This document shows, piece by piece, positions 51,601-63,693 of a stretch of 64,000 bases of DNA. The translations under genes were made by a program, and so were the position numbers. Each line of letters begins with the position of its first letter. The stretch's first letter is position 1. This stretch comes from Pempheris klunzingeri (Eukaryota > Chordata > Actinopteri > Acropomatiformes > Pempheridae). The DNA lies in assembly GCF_042242105.1 (NCBI RefSeq), contig NC_092024.1, positions 9,123,501 through 9,187,500 on the forward strand. Reading direction: 5' to 3'. The notes under the pieces are model-generated. The model saw only the letters and a program-made list of their open reading frames with translations, made no database searches and was not told the origin of the DNA.

Positions 51601-52310
51601 ACTAATTGATCTTGATCTTTAGGTCATAGTCAAGCGTATTAAGCAGTGTAACCTCAACCCGACTGCTCTTTGTTCTGATCAGTGAGATAGAAGTACTTTG
51701 TCTAAACCTTTAGACCTTTTGTCTGAGTAAGTCTTCAAACCTGGTAAAATAGGGCCAATATGGGCTTCTATGTCTAGAACTTGACAAACACTCATCGACA
51801 CTGACAGGCTTGTATGTTCCCGGCCTGCTGAGCTCTGGAACAAAAGGAGGGAGTGCAGATTTTTTTAAGGACACGGTGAGAGGAAGTAAACGGGCTTTCA
51901 GGGTCCATTTGCGCAGCTGAAATTGCAGCGACATTTTCATTGTTCACGAAAGGAATGCAGATCAGAGTCACTTAAAAATGATAAGATAAGCGTCGAAACG
52001 GCAGCCAGACCGCGGAGAGTGCGGATTTGGGGTCAGAACTAATTGCGCGACGTGATTTCAGGATTGTGATTGGTTTGCTGATGGGATACAAGTGTGGTGC
52101 AGTAGGGAGCCGGACCGCGCTGGTCAGCCGGGTGAATTTGGTCTTGTGGAGCATTTCAAGCATTTTCTGTCATCTTCTCTCCTTTCTTTGAACTTGAACG
52201 TGAATCGGTGTGTAAATGTGAGTCCTTGGCGTGCTAAATCCTGCTTCTCATCGCTCGTAGATCAGACCGGAGACGGCCGCACACACCTAAACGACAAGTA
52301 CGGCTACTGA
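45601..52310 (+). CDS. slc4a1ap: Kanadaptin (SLC4A1AP), FHA and dsRNA-binding-like nuclear protein, complete
   Basis: Fourteen coding exons, all GT-AG and phase-consistent: 45601-46422, 47687-47900, 47991-48119, 48216-48276, 48376-48515, 48615-48775, 49748-49817, 49923-50112, 50308-50404, 50542-50803, 51115-51225, 51343-51416, 51511-51580 and 52261-52310. They sum to 816 residues plus stop; human kanadaptin is about 796. Residues 1-145 are a low-complexity acidic/basic N-terminus. Residues about 165-274 form an FHA (phosphothreonine-binding) domain with GR (191-192), SISRYH (204-209) and GSTHG (236-240). Residues about 395-455 resemble a double-stranded-RNA-binding domain ([29 protein letters not shown]). 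Then come [20 protein letters not shown], the conserved [18 protein letters not shown] block, an 11-Glu run (653-663), a Ser run, and the hallmark C-terminus [11 protein letters not shown] and [13 protein letters not shown]. First described as an adaptor of anion exchanger AE1, it is now mostly regarded as nuclear and linked to RNA processing. No frame disruption is seen. Confidence 0.97.
46423..47686 (+). other. Intron 1 of slc4a1ap
   Basis: The intron runs from the GTAAAT donor after LFILQ to the CCACAG acceptor before GPEFDE. The reading frame happens to stay open for about 190 bases past the donor, but the residues there are unlike kanadaptin. Beyond an AT-rich stretch and a T-run near 47158-47172 I see no gene or clear repeat. 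Confidence 0.8.
48776..49747 (+). repeat. Intron 6 of slc4a1ap with a degenerate teleost interspersed repeat
   Basis: Most of this 972-base intron (about 48885-49320) reads like a decayed copy of a very common fish repeat. It contains the landmark strings GCTAACATGCTGAC, CATTTCATAACAATCCAT, GGTGGTGCCAGAGGAAA, TCAGGGGATCACCACAGTCA and CTTCAGTCTGGACC in the expected order. A second partial copy of the family appears at about 6275-6390. The family class is not assigned here; recognition is from memory of its conserved phrases. Confidence 0.55.
51581..52260 (+). other. Intron 13 of slc4a1ap
   Basis: The intron lies between the GTAAAC donor after WVPPA and the TCGTAG acceptor of the 50-base terminal exon encoding [16 protein letters not shown]. 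No gene, exon candidate or clear repeat is seen in its 680 bases. The long spacing matters because the last 16 residues would be missed by a simple open-frame search. Confidence 0.75.
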
Positions 52311-53285
52311 GTTCCAGCGTTCCCGCTCCATCGGCTCTTCTACGGCAGATAACACCTGCAGCACGAAGCCTCCGGCCTCCTTAGCTCTGAACATTAACCC
52401 CCTCCGCCCATCCTGGGCCCCCGTGAGGAGCCTGTAGCAGACCAGGGACAAGCAAAGAGAAAGATGCTGCACCTTTCACTCATCTTTTGGGGACATTTGC
52501 ATTCTGCCATAAACAAAAAGCTCTCCATTCCAATTCACATTAAACTGGTTAAGCTTGGAGAGTTGCCCCCCCCCCCCCCTTCACAGCAGACACTGGGCAG
52601 TCAGCCTGCTGGCACTTTCTATCCCCGACAATAATGGAGATTGGTAGCACTTGAATATTGTCCTTTTTATTCGAATTCTATATCCTATATCATCCAAGCA
52701 GAAAATAGAAAGGGACAGAGCAGGAGCGGTAACTGATCTGAATTCAGCTTTCTGCTCTTTGGCTGCTCCTCTTACAGTTAAATCCACCTGACATCCAATC
52801 TGTATCCCTCCCCTGTTTGGCTTCACTCGATCGTTGGCATAACCTTTTTTTTTTTTTTTTTTTTTTTTCCAAAGGAGAGTGAGTAGCAAGAAGGGAGAAA
52901 GAGGGAGAGCATTGAAGCAGCTTTTCTGACCATCTGGACACTTGGATGGCTTACTGGATGAAACGCAAGCTGATAATGACTCAAGCTAAGTGGAGTGTGT
53001 GTGTGTGTGTGTGTGTCTGTGTCTACACCAACACACACACATATACACATAGCCCAACCTTCTCAAACTTCTCTTTTTAACAAGATTGTCTTTATGAGCG
53101 AGTCAGCTATTGGTGTGTGTGTTTGCCTTGAGCAGGATTCCTCACTCTGTGAAATCCCACTCAGTGCTGCAGTGTTGTTGGTTTACTGCCACACTTTTCC
53201 ACCCTCTTTCCTGTCTCCCACAGTAAAGAAATGTAAACTGTATTTTCTTATATAAATGTATAATAAAATTGTCTGTACATAACCT
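52311..53285 (+). other. 3' UTR of slc4a1ap
   Basis: The non-coding tail follows the TGA at 52308-52310. An AATAAA at 53262-53267 is the first good polyadenylation signal, which predicts a 3' UTR of about 975 bases. It contains a C-run (about 52566-52579), a 24-T tract (52845-52868) and a GT/CA microsatellite pair (52995-53048). The end is inferred from the signal. Confidence 0.55.
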
Positions 53286-54969
53286 CCAAGCAGCTCTAAG
53301 CTTTATGCACACTTCACTTTCACCCTATTATACCCTTTTTTTTTTTTTTTCGCTTTCCCCTAAATTTTCCAGCCGTCTGTCCTCTCTGGCGCACACTTCT
53401 CGGCCTGCTTCACACCCAGCCCAGTTTTGACGTCAGAGTTTCTTGTGCTCTCTTTCAAGCTCTCTCACACGCACAAAGAGCGTTTCTCAGCGTATGATCT
53501 GGCACAAAGAGGCTTGTGGTGTTGGCTGAAGATCTTTGCTGTGATGTTCTGTGCTGTGACCTACTAATCGTTGATGGAAAGCATCCCTCCCTGCCCCAAA
53601 CACATGAGAGGAGTCCTCCATATTTCCACCTGGCAGATCCTTCTCTCTCTGTCTCACACACACACACACACAGGAGATGATGATCCAGCGATAAAACACA
53701 AGCCCACCCGCTTTGTCACTCCGAGTAAATGTATTGGTTTTCTACAGGCTTAATTCAGAGTGTAGTTATTATAGTTCACTACATTTAAACTAAAAACACT
53801 TAAGTTCAACTTTAGAAAAAAGTTAAAACTAACAATAAAAGTGCACTTTTGACTAGATATATTCAGATGTGTCTTTAGTTTTTGTCTTTTTGTCTACACA
53901 AGCTGCATGAGGCAGCGTTAGTGAATATGTTTATCAAGACTGGGATGTCTACACGACTGAGTTGTTTGTATTCTAATACCAATTCTGAACTTCTTAAATC
54001 TTAACCCTGACAAATACCATATTATAATTAAAAAAAAAACTAATATTTATATTTATACCTAATTAAACCTAATACTGAAACTAACAAAAATTAAACTAAA
54101 AAACATTTAAAAAAAAATCTAAACTAGACTAAAATGACCACATCCACTATTCTAACTGTGGTTGACAAGGCTTTGTCTTAGAGAATGAGGAGGCACTTCA
54201 GTAGAAGGCTACTGGCTCTGGGAAAGCTGCTCTGAACATAATTGTGTCCGTCTCTACAATAAGCAAAAAGATCAAACACATAGACCATCCCCGCTTTGGC
54301 CCTCTAGCGTCTTCAACAAATAACCTGATGGTGTTTCAGGATGAAGGTAGCTGCTGCTAACCGCCAAACATCCGAACAGAATGAATTAAATAAATGTTTG
54401 AGTTACATGTATAAACATCAACACATTCACTCTCCTTGTACCTCTGCTTTGGTCGTCGAAAACTCCTGGGGGGAAACATCTGGCCCTTTAACGGCTTAAA
54501 TGCTTCACCATGCTCACCCACAAGTTGCTGACTTTGTCTGTCGTTAGGTGCTCAGTAGACAGTGAGTTCATCAGAGCTTTTGAAGAAAACCGCTGCTAGT
54601 TGATGAGGAATCAAAACAGTAACCGTAAAACAATAAGCTAAAAGACCCTAAAACGCTCCACAGAGCAGAGGGTACAGTCTTTGCTCTGTTGTTACTACAG
54701 AAGAGTGATGAATGCAGCTTCAAAGATCCTGATTAAACTGCTGTTTCACCAACAAATACTGTGACAAAACCATGCCTCTGTACATGGTGGCTAAAAACTG
54801 GGCTGAGTATAGTGTCTGTATCATGTAACATACAGATGAGGGAAAAATTTAAAAGGAAAAGCCAATATAAACTTTACACTTTACAGGACAGCTTCAGTAC
54901 TTCTGGGCAAAGAGAGCTATTATGATGATGGTGATCTAAGTAATAAAAAGAACACCTCCTAACAAGAGG
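53286..54969. other. Convergent intergenic spacer
   Basis: The DNA between the predicted 3' ends of slc4a1ap and the unidentified minus-strand gene is repeat-rich. It holds a T-run near 53336-53351, a CA microsatellite at 53656-53673, a long AT-rich stretch with ACTAAA-type repeats (about 53775-54130) and one copy of a dispersed repeat (54626-54680). No gene is seen. Confidence 0.55.
54626..54680 (+). repeat. Dispersed repeat family R1, copy C
   Basis: The core AAAACAATAAGCTAAAAGAC then CCTAAAACGCTCCACAGAGC is the most diverged of the three copies. It lies in the spacer between slc4a1ap and the unidentified minus-strand gene. Confidence 0.65.
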
Positions 54970-56113
54970 CCACAGGGCATTTATTGATTCATTTTGTGCA
55001 ACAATGGACGAAAACATGTCACAAAGTTACATTCACTTCGGCAAAATCTTAGTACAGTGGTGACATTGTGTTTTTAATCAATTGACCAGCTCATCTCAGG
55101 AGGCTTCAGGACCTGTTTTGTACAATCCAACAGGAATGTGATTTCAAGGCATTAAGAGATCTTTAGAAAACACTGGGATGTCTTAGATATACCAGTGGTC
55201 CTCTTCTACCTAGAAAGTAATGAGGTACAATATTGGAAAAAAAAAATGGCACACTACAAGTAGGCTATGCATACCATAGCACCAATACACTTGCCAAATG
55301 TGCAGCAAACTATTCTCATACTTGCTTATTTCCACATACCTCTCTTTCTGCAAAACAGCGGAATTCATGCAAGGAAAGAGGATACAAGTGCTTAACTCTG
55401 ACCTGGACTAAAAGTGACAAATTCATTAAGAAACGTACATCATCGAAAGGTCGACTATTCAACTACACACGTCATACATGTTTGTTATAGCTCGTCATGA
55501 CCTGCATATTCAAGAACACATCCAAAGAAGTAGTTTTTCAGACAGACGAATGTGACCACTGTCTATGTTCATCTCCACAATAACAAGATGTCAGGTGACT
55601 CACCTCGCTGTGTTTACTATATAAAGTTAACGAGAGCCTTACGAGATGTCCAGTAATCACATCTAAAAGGAAGAAACCTTGGAACCGTTTGATTGTCTTG
55701 CATGCATTATTTCCCTTCAACATGAATCCAACCCAGATCTAAATCCGGGCGTCAGAATGGTTGGCCTTGTCCGTTTGTACCACCTCTGGTCCACAGTCCG
55801 TGCCCGTTTCTTCATCGTTCTTCTTCCAATCACAGGATCTCTTCAGACACAGTTCTACGTTAGCGAAACCTGAAGTATCCTTTGAAATGTTGTGTTTAGG
55901 CTATTTTATTCTCCGAATGTTCCGATGACAGCGTTGCAGGGTGGGATTACCTGAGTGTGCAAGAGTTTGACCGTCTAACAAACGTCTTTCTGGCGGCCAG
56001 CTTCATAACAGTCTCTTCTTGGTCTCGCTGCAGAAGCCACAAAAAAAAGCAGCTGTCTGGGAATGAAGACATGGCGGGTGGGGGATTATCTGGCAGCGGG
56101 TGGGTGAATTTTC
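54970..56113 (-). other. Putative 3' UTR of the unidentified minus-strand gene
   Basis: Downstream (leftward) of the TAA at 56114-56116 the frame is closed. The first good minus-strand AATAAA is at about 54979-54985 (TTTATT on the plus strand). This predicts a 3' UTR of about 1.1 kb ending near 54970. The stretch lacks recognisable repeats and is moderately balanced in composition, in contrast to the repeat-rich DNA on its left. It is inferred from the exon call and the polyadenylation signal. Confidence 0.35.
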
Positions 56114-56239
56114 TTATGAGCAGGGAGGATCCTCGGACGGGGTCAGCGGGCTGCAGGGGGGCACTGTGCTCAAGGAGCGGAAGGCGAAGATGGAGGGATC
56201 GTAGGTGTACCTGGGCGGAGGACGACTGCCCGTCAGATT
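56114..56239 (-). CDS. Probable terminal coding exon of an unidentified minus-strand gene
   Basis: On the minus strand a good acceptor (pyrimidine-rich, ending GTGTCCTCAG at 56240-56249) opens a 42-codon frame: NLTGSRPPPRYTYDPSIFAF followed by RSLSTVPPCSPLTPSEDPPCS and a TAA stop. The composition is proline, serine and tyrosine rich, looks like real coding sequence and is GC-rich against its surroundings. It begins in phase 0 and so joins in frame to the exon at 63897. I do not recognise the protein. Neighbours expected from human synteny that I considered (MRPL33, RBKS, BABAM2, FOSL2) do not match its C-terminus as I remember them. It could be the cytoplasmic or disordered tail of a larger protein. 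Intermediate exons may exist between the two candidates. Confidence 0.55.
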   Translation of the reverse strand, partial: NLTGSRPPPRYTYDPSIFAFRSLSTVPPCSPLTPSEDPPCS

Positions 56240-57592
56240 CTGAGGACACAGAAAGACAGAGACAAGCGGTCATGGCGAGGAACAGACCTGTCAGATGTAG
56301 GTGTTTGGGTTAATCCAGCTTTTGAGCTTCATCGGATGGAAATGGCAAGGATCACCTGCTGTCCTTGAGTTATGGTATTATTTTCTGTGTTAGTTCAAGT
56401 CAACGGTACCATTGGTTTTTCTTTTTGCAGGAAAAATGTGTGTCATACGGCTGAGAGACGTGGCTTGAAAACCAAACTTGTGATGGTGAAATGACTGCAC
56501 CTCGTTAGAACATTTTCACACTGATTTTTTTTTTTTTTTCTTTTTTCATTGACACGGCAGGTTTGGTGACATAAATGCTTTTCCACTCACAGAGCCGCCC
56601 CCCCCCCCGAGCAGAACCTCGCTTCATGTGGCTCTACAAGCCCTCTGTCTAAAATTAGCCCTGGTCATTTTCCTCCCTACAGGAAACGACAGGAAATGAC
56701 TTTGTTGGATTTGGCAGTGAGGCTGCACTTTCTCCAGAGCCTGCTGAGGGGGAGTGAGGTTTGTGAGGAGGTGGACTGAGAAAGATCAGGACCCTGAGAC
56801 AGATTCACTGTAATTAGGAGCTGATCCCATGGAGAGAAAAAAAACAAAAACATTACCAAACACGTCCCTGAGAACTGAGATAGATGCATCCCTGTGACCG
56901 ACTCCATTCAGGTGCTGACAAAGAGCCCACTGCTACTGGAAAAGTACCCAGTGACATCAGTGCATATGAAATAAGGCCCCATTAACAGTGCATGTGAGGC
57001 TACAGGTGTTGCTATGACTTCAGCCGACATCTTAAGGGATTCTGTGCTGACAACTGAGTCACAGTAACACAGCAACAATTCCCAATACCACTTAGAGCTG
57101 TTTTATCTCCCAATGTTTCTATAAACAGGCAAAAAGTGAGAGGTGGAAAAACAAATCGTAGCCCAAGAACAAGTTACAGTAAACCTGGTGGATGTGAACT
57201 GTGTTAAGATGTTCTCCATATGCTAGCCGCGAGTCAGTCCAACTGTGGGGGAGAGTCATACATCAGGACGGCTCCCTGTCCGTGCTAGCGATCCCCACTG
57301 AGCTGCCCTGTGGTCACATCTGCAGTATGACGGACATTTAGGGCCCAGAAGGGTCAAACAAAGTACCTAAAGTACTCCGCTTATATGCTTGTGAAGATAT
57401 AAAAAGCAGCAGTTGGAAAGCTGAGTTAAAACACCACTAATCTCTCAAACCAGCTGAACTGATCTGACAGAAAGGCCTCTTTCTTAAAATGTAGTATTTT
57501 TATGAGTTTGTCCTGTTGATCATTGATTTAGGCCCTGATCTGCACATCTGAAAAGTTGCTATGCTGTATTACTGGCCCTCTGTTAAAGGAAT

Positions 57593-58195
57593 AGTTCAAC
57601 ATTTTGGGTACAATGTTAATTATATGAATGGATTGCTGTGTGGGCCAACGGGGCACTAGACCAGGGGCCCAGAGGATCAGAGGGGGCCCTAGACTGAGGT
57701 GATAGTTAAACATTTTCATTGGAAAGTCAAAGAACTCAGTCATAAGCAGAATTGTCCGGATCATCCTGACCATGTGCTGTGCTCCTGATCCCAACGAGAG
57801 CCCTTTAAAATTGTATATCTGCCCAGACCCAGTCTGATACTACATTTGTGCAGGAAATAGAACCTACAACTGAGGTCTATAATAAATCAAGTGCCCAATA
57901 GTTCTTTTGCATATTTGTGGTGAGGCGGGTCAGTGTCGATTCACTGTGCCAGGAAGCTTTGGTAGAGAGTTGGGCAGCCTCTCATCGTCTCCATCATGAA
58001 CTAAAATGGTAACAACATCCACATACGAGCACCTAAAGTGCACCAATTAACATGCTGTATGTCATTTGTTTAATCTGTACGAAAACCTCTTTGGCGAAGC
58101 TGACATTTAACAGATGGGACTGTTCTAGTGATCGCACCGAACTCTGCAAGAAAGCAAATCAGCATTTTTCTAAAAGTGTCAGACTATTCCTTAAA
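57593..58195 (+). mobile_element. Small non-autonomous DNA transposon with both terminal inverted repeats
   Basis: The left end TTAAAGGAATAGTTCAACAT faces an imperfect inverted copy at the right end (AGTGTCAGACTATTCCTTAA). Next to the right end is the sub-terminal phrase AAGAAAGCAAATCAGC. The 600-base interior is non-coding and includes a GC-rich patch near 57640-57695 that looks like a later insertion. This is the best-delimited of three copies of the family in the window. It has no transposase, so it depended on another element for movement. Confidence 0.65.
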
Positions 58196-58569
58196 CATCT
58201 GTTTGTCCTAATGCTAAGACCAAAAATGCCTTTACATCACTCCCCAGCCATCTAGTTTACCTCACTCAGAAATCAAAGGGCACGCAGAGCATGTTCCTTC
58301 AATTTAGTTTCCCCCTCCACTCTCCATATCTGCACCATTTCCCTCACCTCAATCAATCTTCATCTTCCTCTCCGCCCATTCTTTCTGGTGGCTGAAACCA
58401 GACGCCATCACTCTTCCCTGCTGCAGCCTGGGAAGCTCTCATCACCCCACTCTACTATTCACCTCCAACCCCTAGAGGGGATGGCCTCAGCAGCAGCAGA
58501 AGCAGCAGCAGCGGCCAAAGCTGTGTTTTCCTACTGCCTACACATGACCCCCCTCTTAAAACATACAGT

Positions 58570-58622
58570 CACACACACACACACACACACACAACAACCA
58601 CCACCACCACCACCACTACCAC
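58570..58622. repeat. Adjacent CA and CCA microsatellites
   Basis: (CA)n at 58570-58593 passes into (CCA)n at about 58596-58622, which creates misleading open frames (poly-Val or poly-Pro) on both strands. Confidence 0.9.
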
Positions 58623-59247
58623 CATCGACCTCCTCAACTCCTGTAACAACTCCCATGCTTGAATGCCTGAATCCAGTCTCAAAGCCGGGGCCCCATCCAG
58701 ATCCAGTGTCTCTTCTGGATCCTGGCCAGGAAACGGAGGGCTGACAGATAAAAGAGGGAAAGAGAAAGAGAGAGGTAGCAGCACAGGAAAGAGAGATGGG
58801 GTGGATGACGGTACGGAGTGGCACAAAGGGTAGACGTAGTCGACACAAGCCTCCAAATGGCTCGCTGTGAACTCGCTTCAAGAAAAATCTATCATCTGGA
58901 ACATACCCAGTGCGCATAGACGTCACTGACAGGGACAATAACACTACCAACTACGCCAGCTAGAACAGAGGATAATGAGCAATATCTCTATGTATCAGAG
59001 GAGCTGAACAGATAGCAGCCGGCCAGGATATAAATGGAATATGACTTCATCCCTGGAAATACACCACAAGGGAACCGCACAACACTCCACCTCCTCTTCT
59101 TCCTCCTCCTCCTCCTCAGCTCCATCTCTCATCGCCACTCACTTGTTCTTCCTAAACCACTCTCAAAGCTTTTTCTGTTTTTTTGACATATTTGTGCAGA
59201 TCGTACATACCTGTGTGGACGATTGGATGCTGTTACAGTTGGTTTAA

Positions 59248-59248
<1 letters not shown>

Positions 59249-59276
<28 letters not shown>
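59249..59276. repeat. GT microsatellite
   Basis: About 13 GT units in the putative intron of the unidentified gene. Confidence 0.9.
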
Positions 59277-59278
<2 letters not shown>

Positions 59279-62200
59279 AACAAGTGTGTGATAAGGTTCC
59301 ATTGACACTATCCCACACAACGTGATAATAACGTCACTTTTCTCACCACACTGTGCATCCTTCTGGAGTACCGTGCTCTGTGCCAAGATGCCCAGGCTTG
59401 CTCCAGTCGACTCTCCAACATGCTTCTCCTACCCACTACAAACAAAATCAGCCCATACGCAGTTGCGGCGCTGAGCTGGTGGATGATTACTGGAGGTTGT
59501 GTTTGGAAAACCACTTTACGGGAGAATCAGTCGGGACACAATCTTGGGAAAATACCTGTGTGTTTACAAAGCTATTTAAGCGGGTAAATGTGCACTTCTA
59601 AGACCACTAATGGGACAAGTGGAAAACTCGGCTATTAAAGGTTGTTGAGCGAGATCAAGAGATCAAACAGGCCTGAAAAAAAGAAAAGAGCACATTTTTC
59701 TTCTTGTTTCTTTGTCCTGAGCATCAGCGCGGTAAACAGTCTTTAGCTCGGTGCTGCTTGCAAAAGGAATCTGACAGTGCTATCAGATTTTCAGACGTCT
59801 CAGGCATGGCTGTGTAGCTAGCAGGGCATGGGAACAAACGCTGTTGCCAGATGCTGTCCCAGTATGCAGTTGGATGGACATCAAGGTGTTGGCAACAAGA
59901 CAGGCCAGGCTGTTCACGGGGGCCGAGCAACCTTGCAACCTTATCACTGCTGTAATGGACACCCTGATCTGGACTGCCTATTATGGGTCTACATAAAAGC
60001 AAAGGCTGTGTCCAAGTGTGTGTGCATATTCAAATTAAAAGCACTTCTTTAAACAACACACTATAAATTGTTTGCATTCATCATGACACAATACTTCATG
60101 AGGGTTTTCTTTTATTTACTGTGGGAAGCTAAGCTGAATAAAAATCAACTCACCCGAATCTTTATAGTCCGCGTTTTCCCTCCACAGTTCTTTTTCAGCA
60201 GCATTTTCTGTGGAGAACAAGAATGCACAATGACAGCTATGGAAAAGCATACAGTTCTCAACTCGACAAAAAAAAAACTACTTCTGCAGCATTTCATTTG
60301 CCTCCATGACAATCCAAAAACTGCATAAAAGTTGCCTGCTTGCGCAAACTTCAATAAACTTTGAACTGAAAAAAGTAAGTGGTGTAACTGTCTGGATGAG
60401 GTCCCTGTTAGCTTGATTTATGTGCATATGAACGCTCATGCTCTACCATTTCCAACCCATTATTAGAACAGTAATCTTTGCATTAAAACAGCAGGCTCTA
60501 GCGTGACAAGAGCTGAGCATTGGCAGTCAATTAACATTGAATCAGGGATCAAGGAAGTGAGGCAAATCCAGCTGTCTCTGTAAACTAAACAGTCAGTCAA
60601 TGAAGCTTATGCAATATCCTGTGTCCCACTCCCCTCCGTGTCCACGCAGCTACACTATTCTCAAAAAAAAAAACAGTGGGGGTGGAGGGACCACACAATC
60701 ATCGAATTGTCTTGAGTCGGGGAGGTAGCTTCTAAGGGGGAAGGGAGCACAGGAAAGAATGGAAACACAAGACTCATGCTGTGGTGATGTGGGAGAGAGC
60801 TGGTGTGCACTTGCCCTCGTGTTCACCTCCCGCCAGCCCTTATCTTTTTTTATCAATGATACTACAGTCCATGTGGGTGCGAGCTGCCTAGAATTAAAAA
60901 CAGAAATTTGGGCTTTTTATTCAATTCAGTTTACAAAAATATATTTTTAGTACTATTTGTGATTAAACGACAATTTAAAAAATTAGATTTGATCACTTTA
61001 AAAAGGGCCGTGCTCATGGATTTATCATGATAGATCACTTTGTCCCTCTCTCTTTTCATCCCACACATCCTCTCTGACTGCAGCAGAATCAGTCTATCCA
61101 CCACCAACCCCATACCACCCTCCTCCTAAACCACACACACACACACGTCCAACAGGTCGTGACTTGCCTACTAGCTAACTGTTTTGGCTAAGTGTTGTTG
61201 TTCTTCATTAAATATACAAAGTAAATTATCTGCATGTTTTGGGATAAGCTATGAAAATATTTTGTGTGTGTGTGTGATGGTTGGGCATGTACTATTCATT
61301 TTGTTGTTGTTTTAATGAAAATGTAAAGAATTTACATTACCTTGTCATGTATGAAACCAACTACACAAAAATGTTTCTTTGGCCTGCCCTATCTTGGCTC
61401 GGTGAGAGCTATAATATAACCATAAATCTGCACCTCTAAATTCATTACTGCGTAAGTGCACAACCCATTTCAAAAACATAAAATACCAAAACTAAAATTG
61501 AGCATGATGCTCGATGTGGGAGATTACCCATCACAAGAATGTTTTAAGTCTCAGACAGTTGATTTTCATAGTATAATGAAATTAATAGAAGCCAATGGCT
61601 GTTTAAAAACAATATGAATTCCTGCTAACTGGCTACAGTACATAGAAATATTGCTATGGATTTTTGAATAACCAGTGTGTATTAGTATTACATTTGGTAC
61701 AGATGCATCATTTGAGTGCTGGGGTCGACATATGACCAGCATCTGCCAGACAAACAGTTGATGATAGATGATAATCAGGCTGACGAACAATGGCACCTCT
61801 GAGCAACTGGACAGGGATTAACATGCATGAGGCATTATCAGAAACGAAAAGACAACAGGCTGCTGATCTTTTAACCTGCCTATAGGGACATTATGAGACA
61901 GACAAATGTCTGACTAAGGCTAAAACCAATGCTGGTCTGGTCACGCTGGGCCACAGCCATCACTGGTCTTAGATTGTCATGGGTCAGGGGAGTCAAAGGA
62001 GGAGTTTGGATTTCAAGTACAAAATTAGATTTTGATACAGTTTCAACAATTGTGTTCTGTGTTCTGTCATCTTTCTGTCTTAAGTTTAAGCTCCAGAAGA
62101 GCGTCTGTGAAAGAAATTACATGTTGACGGTGTGTAGGGGTTGAGGCAGACTCTGTAATGGAAGCTGTCCAGCTAAAGGGTTAATGGGAGCCTGGAGCTG

Positions 62201-62416
62201 TGTCTACTAGCTACCTCTGTAGGCCCCCTATTGTATTCCCTGCAGCACCTCCCATTCCACTTGACTGAGTGTGCACACACTCTCACACATACAGACACAC
62301 TCGCGCTGTGGCAACAGACACACACTCATATAGCAACAAGCTCACAGACAGGAGGATGTACACATGCAGACACAAAAAGACAGGCAGGATGATAGACGCG
62401 TACCCCAGCCCCACAT

Positions 62417-62569
62417 GCACACACACACACACACACACAAACTCATCTCTTTTTTTTTTTTCCTTCACCCCTCTCATTGCTGCCCGCTGTCTCTCATCAT
62501 CTGTTCTTTCCCTCTAAAAACCCCATGGACATATGGACCCCTGAAACCTGCAGTTTCTCTCTCTGCAAG

Positions 62570-62604
<35 letters not shown>
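62417..62604. repeat. Pair of CA microsatellites with a T-run
   Basis: (CA)n runs at 62417-62440 and 62569-62604 flank a T-run (62449-62461). The sequence to the left (62270-62400) is also CA-rich. Confidence 0.85.
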
Positions 62605-62609
<5 letters not shown>

Positions 62610-63254
62610 CCCATCCACAGTGTGGGCCAACAAGTCTATTGGATTTTAATGATTAGTGGACCAGCTTCTCCATGACTCATTAGTGGCCGTCGTTTTTCTG
62701 TTGTTTATTTAATCCTCTCCTTCTGCCTCCACCCCTCCATCGTTTCCCCTCGCTTGCCAGCCTTTGTGAGAAACAAGGGCGGACATCTGCCGTCCGTGCC
62801 TCCCTCTCCTTCATCCCTCTCCAGCCAGACCACCGTGGTGGCGAGCGTCCGGCTATGGAAAGGGAAGACTTTGTTTGCTTGTGTGAGTGTGCACATTTGT
62901 GTGGCCATGTGTGTGTAGGGTAGCCGGGTAGAGTGCGGGGACATCACACATATTATGGCAAATCTCAAGCATGTCTATATAAACTATGTCTCAACTAATG
63001 GTGTCATGGGTTTTAAACATGGAAAGGCATCCTGTGAGACATCACTGTAGAAGACATCACCTTGTCATGTAGTGCATCATAAATTGGAACACAAAAACAA
63101 ATAATGAGCAATGTAACTTCATTTTGTACCTTAATTACCCGTTATTAATTAAGGTGTTAAATACGGTAAGTGAGAGATAAATAAAGCGCTTAGAGAGACA
63201 ATTAGTGTAACAAGTATGATGGTAATTATTTATCAGTAACTAGGTGCTGGGGAG

Positions 63255-63345
63255 CTGTGTGGTTAATTTGCTTTGCTTCTACTCCACCAAATTTCAGATT
63301 TAAATATTTTACTTCATAGTCCACTGCATTTATGTGTCACCTTGA
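63255..63345 (+). repeat. Fragment of the 'acttgagtaaag' teleost repeat
   Basis: The phrase TGCTTCTACTCCACCAAATT then TCAGATTTAAATATTTTACT and CCACTGCATTTATGTGTCAC corresponds to another part of the family noted at 38400-38550. A similar piece is at 39690-39790. Confidence 0.45.
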
Positions 63346-63693
63346 TGAACTAACAAACAAAACTTAAGACGAGCTTATAGAATATGATGCATTGCTAGAG
63401 ATTACACTAACCAACATCAGTAATATTACTCCACTAATATTATAGTAGAATGGTATACCACTCACAGAGGCCATTTGCGTTGCATGGAGCAGTTTTGATT
63501 ATTTCTATGTGATACTGCAAACGTTGCCTAGGTAAAGCATTTAAATATTTCCTCCTCCATTGTCATGTTGTTAAATTAATAATATGCAAATGATAAAAAC
63601 ATTCATTGGCTTGAGACTAAATGTCTTAGCAGCCCCTACGAACTGCAGTGTGCATTATACCCCTAGTTTAAAGTGTTAGATGGAGCAAACACC

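Noticed and set aside
58388..58950. Open frames with poly-Val or poly-Pro on both strands
   Set aside because: Driven by the CA and CCA microsatellites at 58570-58622.
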